Assembly (NCBI GenBank): GCA_009768925.2
Contig: VHIT02000052.1
Coordinates: 62,001-126,000, forward strand
Length of the DNA stretch: 64,000 nt
Direction: 5' to 3'
DNA from: Cryptosporidium bovis
Taxonomy: Eukaryota; Apicomplexa; Conoidasida; Eucoccidiorida; Cryptosporidiidae
The notes below the pieces were generated by a model that searched no databases, had not been told where the DNA came from, and saw nothing but the letters and a program-made list of their open reading frames with translations. Below, piece after piece: positions 26,380 through 34,209 of the stretch; the stretch's first letter is position 1, and each line of letters starts with the position of its first letter. Made by a program: the position numbers and the translations under genes.

Positions 26380-28812
26380 ATGATATCGTTTATTAGAATA
26401 ATTTCTTTTATGGCTGTTAACTTGGGTTTTGTACTTTCAAGGAGTAGAAAACATGACTCGGGTTTTAGAGGAAATAAAAGCGTGATTAGTGAATCGGTCT
26501 GTGATTTTACTCTATTTTGTAGGAACCCCAAGAGCACTCTTCATGAGCAGTTGCATTGCGATTTAGAAGAAATTTTTAGGAATAATTCAAATTTCTCCGG
26601 GACGATAACACTCTTTTCAAATGGGACACAAAGCTCACTTGAAGTAATTGAAGGCTCTGGGATACATCGCTTATCGGAAGTGAACTCTCTAATTATTCGC
26701 ACTGTAGAAGAAACGATAAATAACACTATTAGCGATTTATTTCTTGGAAATGGCACGTTTTTTGACTTGAATCCCACTAAAAACAATTCAAACGGCACAA
26801 TTGCACTAGAACCTGATTATGAACTAATTGGTAACATTAATGAATTATCTATTGTATATAATGATCTTGAGGCTGCGGGAATAGGTGACGTAGTTTCTTA
26901 TAACAGTGGTTATTCGGATGAACTTTTGAACAATGCCATAGGTGACAATTTGACCGACATTAATGGTGATTTAATATTAGATGAGCTGCTTGCCCAGAAT
27001 TTCAATTCCACGTTGATGGTTCTTGAGGAAGTAGCTGAACAAATACCTGATCTTAGAGAATTGTACAAATTTGTTAGAAATGAACAAGAAAATGTATCTA
27101 TTAGAGACTTACTAAAGGTTTCTACTAGGTTAATGAGGGGGTTACATTCTATTGATAATAGTGGTATCGATGAATCAAACCTAGAAAAGTTGAAGGATAG
27201 ATTGTCCGAGTCTGAAATAGAAAATCTGAAGACTCAGGAATCTAAAGTTAGCAACACTACGAAACCGTGGTATGAGCCACTTAAGAAGTTTGGAATTAGT
27301 GTTATAACAGGAAAAAGTCCTATTTTTTCACTTATCGTTTCTATTGTTGAGTCGGTTATTGGGATCTCCCCGATAGGTTCAATTATTAATGTTATTGTCC
27401 GTGTTATTGCAGCAATAGTGACATTGATAAGTGACTTAATTCAAAGAAAGAAAAATAATTCAAATTTGGTCAGAACCTTGAAGTCACTTGATTCATTTGA
27501 TGCTTCTCCTTCTTCTAAAATTTCGCTTGCGAATAAATTGATCGATAGAATTGCTAAAAATGCATATGAAATTGAAAAATCACAATATCATTTAAGATGT
27601 CTTTACAAAGACCTGTCTGGACTTGCACACAATGCAGATCAGAATCTATTTACTCTGGAAGATGAATTGTTAAGAGAAAAATTAAATAGCATTCTAAATT
27701 CAACACTCACTAGTATATCTTCAAGTAATCCATTTGGTCATCCCAGTAATAATAGTAGCAAGAATTCTCTTTTGATCTCAGATAACGTCGGTTCAAGATT
27801 ATTAGTCGATATTAGTTCTTTATCAAGATCTAGTCTACTATCTGGTTATGGGTTTAAAGAGCTAGCGACGGATATTGAATCATACTTAGACAAGTCATAT
27901 AATTTGGCTTGGGAAGACTCAAATACTATGAGAAACCTTGAAGACGTTGAAATTTCTTCAAATATCACTAATTCAACATCTGTAACGTCAAAGCCAAAAT
28001 GGTACGATGGGCTTATTCAGTTTTCAAAGAAGATTGCAGGAATCAGTGGAATAACATCCATGCTTGACATGCTTCTAGAATTATTTACAGTTATATTTGC
28101 AAATTCTACCCAAGCGGAGTCAATATTATCTGTTCTAAAGTTGGTAGTTTATCTCATAAAATCTATATTTAGCATATTTGGAAATATAGCATCTAGTAGA
28201 AATTTAATCGATGTTACCAGAGTTATTCCAGAGAGAATTGCAAATGATCGCAACTTATTGCAATCAACACTTGGAAAAATACAGGAACATATGAACTCGA
28301 TTGAAAGGGAGAGGTTGTTGGTTAATTCTCAGATAGTGAACATTCTGGAAATCCCGATTTTAAATGAACGCCAAATCGGACCTGAATTTGAAAGTAATAT
28401 TATTTCCACCGAGTCTGTAATGAAAACGGCAGGAGCCTATCTTGTAAACGAAAGGCTTCTTTTATCATCAGAATCGAATTTAATGTCAACAGAAATCAAT
28501 TTCAAAACATGGATTGAAAAAGTAGGATCATTCTTTGATAATTCGTACGAGAAAGTAAAGAGTATAATAAAGAGTATTTTTGAGACAATATTTAAAGGAA
28601 GTAAAATTGTTGTATTTATTGATAAGCTGATTGATTTGATCATCTCTGTTGTGAGATCGATATACAATGCATTCAAAAACAAAAGTACTCAGAGACTATT
28701 GATTATGTCAATTGAAAATTGCGATGATCACGAAATACAAGAAGTACTCCATGAACACCTAGAAAAAACATTAAAGAATGAGGGTTCACTCGTCATGAGA
28801 TTATTGAATTAG
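26380..28812 (+). CDS. Large secreted modular glycoprotein A, 810 aa (three W/WY-hydrophobic modules)
   Basis: The ATG at 26380 is used; an upstream GTG is not credible. A signal peptide (FIRIISFMAVNLGFVLS) is followed by a sequon-rich acidic N-terminal region (residues 30-280). Three modules then follow, each opened by an aromatic anchor: KPWYEPLKKF (W297-Y298), KPKWYDGLIQF (W541-Y542) and FKTWIEKVGSFF (W711). Each anchor precedes 50-65 very hydrophobic, Ile/Val-rich, Gly/Ser-containing residues such as SPIFSLIVSIVESVIGISPI. The last module ends STQRLL (771-774) plus a charged tail with ENCDDHEIQ. Helical spacers lie between modules. The hydrophobic blocks could span or insert into membranes. 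It matches protein B at 31339. No known family was recognised. Confidence 0.75.
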   Translation: MISFIRIISFMAVNLGFVLSRSRKHDSGFRGNKSVISESVCDFTLFCRNPKSTLHEQLHCDLEEIFRNNSNFSGTITLFSNGTQSSLEVIEGSGIHRLSEVNSLIIRTVEETINNTISDLFLGNGTFFDLNPTKNNSNGTIALEPDYELIGNINELSIVYNDLEAAGIGDVVSYNSGYSDELLNNAIGDNLTDINGDLILDELLAQNFNSTLMVLEEVAEQIPDLRELYKFVRNEQENVSIRDLLKVSTRLMRGLHSIDNSGIDESNLEKLKDRLSESEIENLKTQESKVSNTTKPWYEPLKKFGISVITGKSPIFSLIVSIVESVIGISPIGSIINVIVRVIAAIVTLISDLIQRKKNNSNLVRTLKSLDSFDASPSSKISLANKLIDRIAKNAYEIEKSQYHLRCLYKDLSGLAHNADQNLFTLEDELLREKLNSILNSTLTSISSSNPFGHPSNNSSKNSLLISDNVGSRLLVDISSLSRSSLLSGYGFKELATDIESYLDKSYNLAWEDSNTMRNLEDVEISSNITNSTSVTSKPKWYDGLIQFSKKIAGISGITSMLDMLLELFTVIFANSTQAESILSVLKLVVYLIKSIFSIFGNIASSRNLIDVTRVIPERIANDRNLLQSTLGKIQEHMNSIERERLLVNSQIVNILEIPILNERQIGPEFESNIISTESVMKTAGAYLVNERLLLSSESNLMSTEINFKTWIEKVGSFFDNSYEKVKSIIKSIFETIFKGSKIVVFIDKLIDLIISVVRSIYNAFKNKSTQRLLIMSIENCDDHEIQEVLHEHLEKTLKNEGSLVMRLLN

Positions 28813-28854
28813 TTTTAATTTTTTAGCCTTGATTTTTTTACAAGATACGATATC

Positions 28855-28882
28855 TTTGGCGGAAAAGATACATTTTGCGCCA
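28855..28882. promoter_or_regulatory. Paired E2F-like sites TTTGGCGGAAAA and TTTTGCGCCA
   Basis: Two GC-core sites facing each other 6 nt apart, 50-75 nt before the ATG at 28931. They resemble E2F half-sites (TTTSGCGC). Regulatory role is inferred. Confidence 0.35.
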
Positions 28883-28930
28883 CTGTCAAATTGTAATAAA
28901 ATCACTTCTTACTAAACTTTGACATAAATA

Positions 28931-29827
28931 ATGATAGGGCGATTAATCATATTCTTCATTATTAATTTATCATTTTCCCTTTCTGAGAAGGCCTTATCTC
29001 CATATGGCTGCTATTCCGTGATTGGTTCCCTGCCTCCTCCAACGAAGCTTCTAAAGTCGACCACCCCGATCCAACAGATTGAATCGGAATCTGAAAATCT
29101 AAATATCATATGTATATCATTAGTTAGGGGTGCAGAACTAAAGAGTAGTGTCTTTTCTGGGCAGACTATCGATATATCTGGTCCAAAAAGTGGTATAAGC
29201 TTGCTTTTACAGAAGAAAGAGATTTTAACAGGATTGTATGGTTCAAGTTTGGAACAAGTAATTGTATCTACTTGCAGCAGGGCGGTTATATATGCAATAT
29301 CCGAATCAAATACCGTGTTGATTCAGTTTCAGGCTTTTCTTGCCTTGACTTGTCTGGAAGTTGCGAAACACCTGAAACCGGTATTTAGGGTGCCTACCAC
29401 TCACCCTAGTGTTAGTACTCCCGAGATGGATTTTTCGAAACTTGGAATGGGTGTACCTCTGAGCAAAAGGCCGTATGAATGTAGATTTGATTCTCCCACT
29501 TTTGTAAAAGATGGGAATAAGATAAATTATAAAAAGAAGCTGATTCAGTGGTCTTGTTTTTCAAAAGTTGAAAAACTTCTGGTATTTAGTGTATGTGATC
29601 AAAAAGAAATTTCTGAAAAGACTGTCGTTTCTTTTGTCTCAGATGTTGATATTAATAGTGAGAAATTTGCTATAAAATCTCCCTGTAATGGTACCATTAT
29701 TGGAAGTTTTCAAGGGATCTTTACTTCCAATGAATTATTCCTTAGAATCGAATGCATAGAAGATAACATACAAATAATGTTGCATGGAGGTGGAGATTCA
29801 GCAAATTCTAAAACAGATATTAAATAA
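28931..29827 (+). CDS. Secreted cysteine-containing hypothetical protein, 298 aa
   Basis: The signal peptide is residues about 1-17 (IGRLIIFFIINLSFSLS). The mature chain has about nine cysteines spread over the length (YGCYSV, IICISL, STCSRA, LTCLEV, YECRF, WSCFSK, SVCDQ, SPCNG, IECIED), a pattern suited to disulfide-stabilised beta domains, and alternating hydrophobic residues typical of beta strands. There is only one clear sequon (NGT). The C-terminus is hydrophilic, with no membrane anchor or GPI-like tail. I looked for 6-Cys (s48/45) or other adhesive spacing but cannot support an assignment. Confidence 0.65.
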   Translation: MIGRLIIFFIINLSFSLSEKALSPYGCYSVIGSLPPPTKLLKSTTPIQQIESESENLNIICISLVRGAELKSSVFSGQTIDISGPKSGISLLLQKKEILTGLYGSSLEQVIVSTCSRAVIYAISESNTVLIQFQAFLALTCLEVAKHLKPVFRVPTTHPSVSTPEMDFSKLGMGVPLSKRPYECRFDSPTFVKDGNKINYKKKLIQWSCFSKVEKLLVFSVCDQKEISEKTVVSFVSDVDINSEKFAIKSPCNGTIIGSFQGIFTSNELFLRIECIEDNIQIMLHGGGDSANSKTDIK

Positions 29828-29876
29828 CTTTATTGGTAATCACAAATACTTATGTAAATTATTGTCAAAAAAAATT

Positions 29877-30386
29877 TTATAATATGGTGCTCAACTCTAT
29901 TTTCCCGATACTCCAGTTTGGTGAAGATTGTAAACGCAACCAACTGAAGTCAGATACTGTAAATCTCTCAAGTGAGAGGAATTCGCAGTTATTCACATTT
30001 TTTTTCTTTAAATGATTTTCGTATTCTCGATAGTAATTCGAGTTCGTTTTTTCACGGAGATCAAAAGTAATATGCTTGCAATTCTCCATTAGAGGTGGAG
30101 TGCAACAAGAAAGCCAAACCTGCACTCCTTCTGAATTATGGAGTCTAATTTGCCTGCAAGTTACACATATTATGCAATTTTTACATTTGTTTATAAAAAT
30201 ACTGGTTGTTACAGGACCAACTAATATAGTGCAGCTACTTACGTCACTTATCTCCACTTTATCAACACCTGAAAGTATTTTTAATGTTGATTCGTGCACA
30301 TTTTCTATCTTTAGTTCATTTGACAACTCTCCGCTTCTTAATTCTATATTCTTTTTTATTAAATTTGCTATACTTCCCAAGGGCAT
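29877..30386 (-). CDS. TBCC/C-CAP domain protein (tubulin cofactor C or RP2-like)
   Basis: The ATG at 30386 is used, giving 169 aa; a TTG four codons earlier is not credible. The chain is essentially one C-CAP/cofactor C-like beta-helix domain: SGVDKVEISDVSSCTILVGP, IFINKCKNCIICVTCRQIRL, then HNSEGVQVWLSC and PLMENCKHITFDL. TBCC and RP2 are GTPase-activating proteins for tubulin and Arl2/3; their arginine finger lies in the Q.R.H motif, here RQIRLH, so the catalytic Arg is present. The N-terminal spectrin-like domain of TBCC is missing. It is cytosolic, without a signal peptide, and is the only non-secretory gene inside the island. Confidence 0.75.
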   Translation of the reverse strand: MPLGSIANLIKKNIELRSGELSNELKIENVHESTLKILSGVDKVEISDVSSCTILVGPVTTSIFINKCKNCIICVTCRQIRLHNSEGVQVWLSCCTPPLMENCKHITFDLREKTNSNYYREYENHLKKKNVNNCEFLSLERFTVSDFSWLRLQSSPNWSIGKIELSTIL

Positions 30387-30440
30387 TTTTTTGATCAAAA
30401 ATTTAAAGTTTCCCGGTTTTGTCCTATTTTCAAAAACGAA

Positions 30441-31025
30441 ATGTTTAGTATTATACCTACAATTCTAAAAACCACTATTCTTTGTTTTTCAATTAACTAT
30501 GTTATTTGCAATGGACCTACTACTGTAAATGAATTCCTTCCTTTTGTTTCTGCTGGTTCTGCAATTACTTCTTGCATTTTTACTTTTTCAAATTCAATCA
30601 TTGCGTACAAAAGGGCATACGAAACTAAGAGAAAAAATAAGGGATTTTCTGATGGTATTTCCCAGTCAATCCTTAAAAGCAAAGAAAATAAATTAAGGGG
30701 TAAGGTTTTCATTGAAAATAAAGATGAAACACCCTATTCTGATATTTTTCCTCCTCCAATTAAAACTAACGGCACAATAGAAACAAATATCACAGAATTG
30801 ATGGAGGATTTTAATTCACTTAAAGATATTTCAATGATTAATAGTTCAAATTTACTTGTAAATGTTACAGTTTTTGATGAAGAGAGTAATTTTACAAACT
30901 CAAACTATAGCTCGAAAATTATTTCACTAGGTGGAGATGATTTTATGTTTGATTTACAAAGCTATAATTTTGTTATACAGAACGAGAGTAAAGTTAAATG
31001 TTCTGAAAATATTACAGATACATAA
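30441..31025 (+). CDS. Small secreted sequon-rich glycoprotein, 194 aa
   Basis: The start is only 54 nt from the divergent TBCC gene. A signal peptide (SIIPTILKTTILCFSINYVICN) is followed by a hydrophobic/aromatic helix (SAITSCIFTFSNSIIAYKRAY), a polybasic patch (KRKNKG) and an acidic region with sequons NGT, NIT, NSS, NVT, NFT, NYS, NES and NIT. The order (signal, amphipathic helix, polybasic patch, sequon-rich acidic tail) is the same as in the 240-aa gene at 23893, and the core SMINSSNLLVNVTV resembles the 168-aa protein. It lies upstream of and co-oriented with the 826-aa glycoprotein. Confidence 0.65.
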   Translation: MFSIIPTILKTTILCFSINYVICNGPTTVNEFLPFVSAGSAITSCIFTFSNSIIAYKRAYETKRKNKGFSDGISQSILKSKENKLRGKVFIENKDETPYSDIFPPPIKTNGTIETNITELMEDFNSLKDISMINSSNLLVNVTVFDEESNFTNSNYSSKIISLGGDDFMFDLQSYNFVIQNESKVKCSENITDT

Positions 31026-31338
31026 TTTTTACATTCACTACGCACATTTTCTACCTTTGTTTTAATTAGTATACATCCCGAGTAAATGCATTGGTTGAAA
31101 ATACATTCAGGTAAGAGATTCTTATGCTAATTATTAATGACTCATGTTAGCCGTATAATATATATCCTAAAAGTTATTACCTTTTAAAACTTATTTTTAA
31201 TATTGCAATAATATACAATACACTTAAGCGCATGACTCTAAGTAGGGGGATTTCAGGATATAATGGGTGTAATAATGGAATTTTTTAAATAAAAATTTAT
31301 TTGTTCTAACATTATTTATTTGAATTTTTTCTTCTAAA
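31026..31338. other. Spacer before the 826-aa glycoprotein
   Basis: A 313-nt AT-rich spacer; nothing recognised. Confidence 0.5.
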
Positions 31339-33819
31339 ATGAAAATTTTTAGTGGAATTTTTGTTTGTCAAATTCTGCTAACACTTTCTATTTTTTGTTG
31401 TGCATTAGATGCAAGTGGTACATTTGTTGAAAGTAGTCAAAATAATCTTTTGAAAAAAATAGAGTCGATTATTCAAAAATACGAATACAACCTTGAGAAT
31501 TATAACAAAGAAATATTAATAAATAGATTTAACAGCTTGAAAGATAGAACAGAGAAAAAAAGCATTGCAACTGGAATTGATACTGCAATTAGTCTACTCT
31601 TAGATGACAGTACATATGAATTTGAAAATGAAATAGATACTATTCTAGAGTTAAAAAATGATACAAGCGACATTCTCAGCACCAAAATTCATTCAATATT
31701 GACTGATTTCTTTCATTCGGCGTTTAATCAAAGTGGTAAATCAGAAACTATTCAAAATAGTGAAAGAATACTGCAATTAAATCAATCCACCGATAGTAAC
31801 AAGACCTCACAAAACATTTTATTACGAAAATACAACGATTCTGATTTATTAACGCCAACTCAAAACAAAAATATTCCAAATTATTATATTAGACCATATT
31901 ATAATAATGGCATAATTATGGGAAATATACCAATTAACGCACAACCTCCACCGTCAAATGAAAAAGGATTATCAGGGATGTTTAGTATCTCGAACCCTGC
32001 ATTTAGAATGATAATTTCAACTGTTCTAATGTGTTTGGGTAGTACTCCATATGGTGCAATTTCCATTTTGATTGTCGTTACTGTTTATTCACTCATAGAA
32101 ATTGTGATAAAATATTTTAACAATAAATTTAAGAAAAAAAATGTTTTAAATTCAATTAAAAAATCTTCTATTGCAAACACAAGTAAAAAATTCAATTCAT
32201 TTACAAATTCAACTGAAAAAACAAGTAAAAATGTAACAGGTACTATAAATAACTCACTAAGAAATCTTAAAAGTAAAATTACAATTTCTGAAGACACACT
32301 AGATTTGTTTTTCAATTCTATTGAAAGTAATGCCAGAGAAAATATATTTATAGAGGAAAAAATTAATTATTTTGTCGGCAATTTAAGTGATTTTGTGTCT
32401 TCAGATTACTTATATAGTTTAAACAAGGATTTTAATAAAGTGAAATTATTTGATATATTATTAAATACAACAATTAATGTTCTAGGTTACAAAAAAGATT
32501 ATTTGGAAAACATTAATTCAAAATATAATGATAAGAGTCGTTGGGAAGTACTTGATTTTGAAGATGATAGTTTATCCCCTGTTGACAACTTACCAGAATG
32601 GTACAAAAAAATTTGTCTATTAAGCATTATTTCAAAAAAAGAATATAGACTACTAGAAGAATATTATTCAGATGAAATTTGGATTCCAGTAAATTATATT
32701 AAGAAAAATGAGTCGAGTGACCAATTTCTAGAAACAAATTATGATATAGATAACGAAGATTTAACTTTAGATAGAAATTACTATGAAATGGACACTACTG
32801 GAAAGGGGCCATTAAGAATGAAAAATAATTCTCTCGATTTGAGTAGTACTGAACAACTTTTAAACGAGATGAGAAATAGTATAAATAATAACAAAAGTGA
32901 TTATCAATTATATAAAAACAGTAATTTAGAAATAAAATGGTACGATAGAATGATAACATACTCGATTCAAACATACAAACAAAATGGAATAAGAGGTGTA
33001 ATAATAATGATTTTAGATATTTTTTCTGCAATATTCAGTGCAACACCTATCGGTTATTTGATAACAACACTAATAAGGTTAATTGCGTTTATGACAGACA
33101 AACTCATTCAACTCTCAAGAAGAAGGAAAAACCAACGGTTATTGTCACGTATGATTTTGGAATTCCCAGATATTTTCAGTGACGAACATTTGATTATGGT
33201 TTCTGAGGAAATGAGACAAATTGGCATTGATTGTAATGCAATCATCGATTCAATAATGAGTCTATTCAAAAATTTGAACAATAATTTGATTAGATATAAT
33301 CCCTATATAAATAAAGTCTTAATATCAAAAAATGAAAAAAAAATGCTTAGGATATTACAAAGTAAATCTTTGCAACATAAATCAAGCAATAAATCCCAAG
33401 TTAGCGTTGATGACACGTGGACTTTATCTGAAAATACGAACATCGAAGGTTTGAAGGATCAAAAGGAAGTAGATCAAGTAATCAATGAAGAATACGTTGA
33501 TATAACTTCAGAAGCAATAAAGGGAGCAAAGAAACAAGAAAGTGCCAAAAGTAAATCTGTTAAAAACTCTTTTCAAGATATGATCGGTGGATTGAAGAGT
33601 TTTCTATTAAATATATTTAGAATTGTTTTTGGAGGTGCAGGTGAACTATGGGAATTGATAAAAGGTATACTTTCGAGAATAATAGATTTTATTAAAACAC
33701 TTTGGGATGCTATTAGAGGTGAGAAGAAGAGAAGACTGTTAATTGAATTGATCGAAGAAATGCCACAAAACTCAGTCGTTCATTCTGACCTATTCAATGT
33801 TATAATAAATGAAATGTAA
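31339..33819 (+). CDS. Large secreted modular glycoprotein B, 826 aa
   Basis: A signal peptide (KIFSGIFVCQILLTLSIFCCA) is followed by an acidic, Asn/sequon-rich region. Hydrophobic block 1 (about 209-265, ISNPAFRMIISTVLMCLGST) lacks the WY opener. A lone WY (421-422) follows. Module 2 opens EIKWYDRM (W534-Y535), runs through VIIMILDIFSAIFSATPIGY and closes RRRKNQRLL (599-602). Module 3 (about 743-790, MIGGLKSFLLNIFRIVFGGA) closes EKKRRLLIELIEE (798-801). The closing [QR]RLL plus acidic/Ile helix matches the end of protein A. Equal length, shared order and adjacency argue for duplication followed by strong divergence. No family is recognised; membrane insertion by the hydrophobic blocks is possible. 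Confidence 0.75.
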   Translation: MKIFSGIFVCQILLTLSIFCCALDASGTFVESSQNNLLKKIESIIQKYEYNLENYNKEILINRFNSLKDRTEKKSIATGIDTAISLLLDDSTYEFENEIDTILELKNDTSDILSTKIHSILTDFFHSAFNQSGKSETIQNSERILQLNQSTDSNKTSQNILLRKYNDSDLLTPTQNKNIPNYYIRPYYNNGIIMGNIPINAQPPPSNEKGLSGMFSISNPAFRMIISTVLMCLGSTPYGAISILIVVTVYSLIEIVIKYFNNKFKKKNVLNSIKKSSIANTSKKFNSFTNSTEKTSKNVTGTINNSLRNLKSKITISEDTLDLFFNSIESNARENIFIEEKINYFVGNLSDFVSSDYLYSLNKDFNKVKLFDILLNTTINVLGYKKDYLENINSKYNDKSRWEVLDFEDDSLSPVDNLPEWYKKICLLSIISKKEYRLLEEYYSDEIWIPVNYIKKNESSDQFLETNYDIDNEDLTLDRNYYEMDTTGKGPLRMKNNSLDLSSTEQLLNEMRNSINNNKSDYQLYKNSNLEIKWYDRMITYSIQTYKQNGIRGVIIMILDIFSAIFSATPIGYLITTLIRLIAFMTDKLIQLSRRRKNQRLLSRMILEFPDIFSDEHLIMVSEEMRQIGIDCNAIIDSIMSLFKNLNNNLIRYNPYINKVLISKNEKKMLRILQSKSLQHKSSNKSQVSVDDTWTLSENTNIEGLKDQKEVDQVINEEYVDITSEAIKGAKKQESAKSKSVKNSFQDMIGGLKSFLLNIFRIVFGGAGELWELIKGILSRIIDFIKTLWDAIRGEKKRRLLIELIEEMPQNSVVHSDLFNVIINEM

Positions 33820-34209
33820 TCACAAACTATGCATTCGCATTCAAAAAAATCTAAGTGTTTATTTCTCTTTTTTTCATTGAATAAATTATCTAAATTAGAT
33901 TTCTATATATTATATATTCCCTTTCGGTTTATATTGAAAGCTAGCATTGTTGACCCTTGTTTGTAAACACTGATAATACGAATATTAAACAAAATTTAAG
34001 GATACGTGAATTATTGAATTTTTGTTGGTGATACAATCCTTTGTATATGTAACAAAATGAAATAGGCTTACGCTTTTTTTTTTTTTTTTGTACCACTTTC
34101 CCTTGTAATTTTATCTTGATAAAAATATCTAGTGTGTGTGTAACACACCAGAGATGCCACGATAATTCTAATTCAAATATATATTGGAAACAGGTGTTAT
34201 TTTTCAGAA
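33820..34209. other. Spacer before the ankyrin-Sushi gene
   Basis: A 390-nt AT-rich spacer with a T16 run around 34074-34089 and a GTGTGTGTAACACAC near-palindrome at 34133-34147. A 97-codon minus-strand frame crossing the T-run is judged spurious. Confidence 0.5.

Noticed and set aside
26380-33819. Oomycete-type WY effector domains
   Set aside because: The Trp-Tyr pairs are adjacent and open hydrophobic blocks, unlike the spaced W...Y core of oomycete WY folds; the resemblance is only in name.
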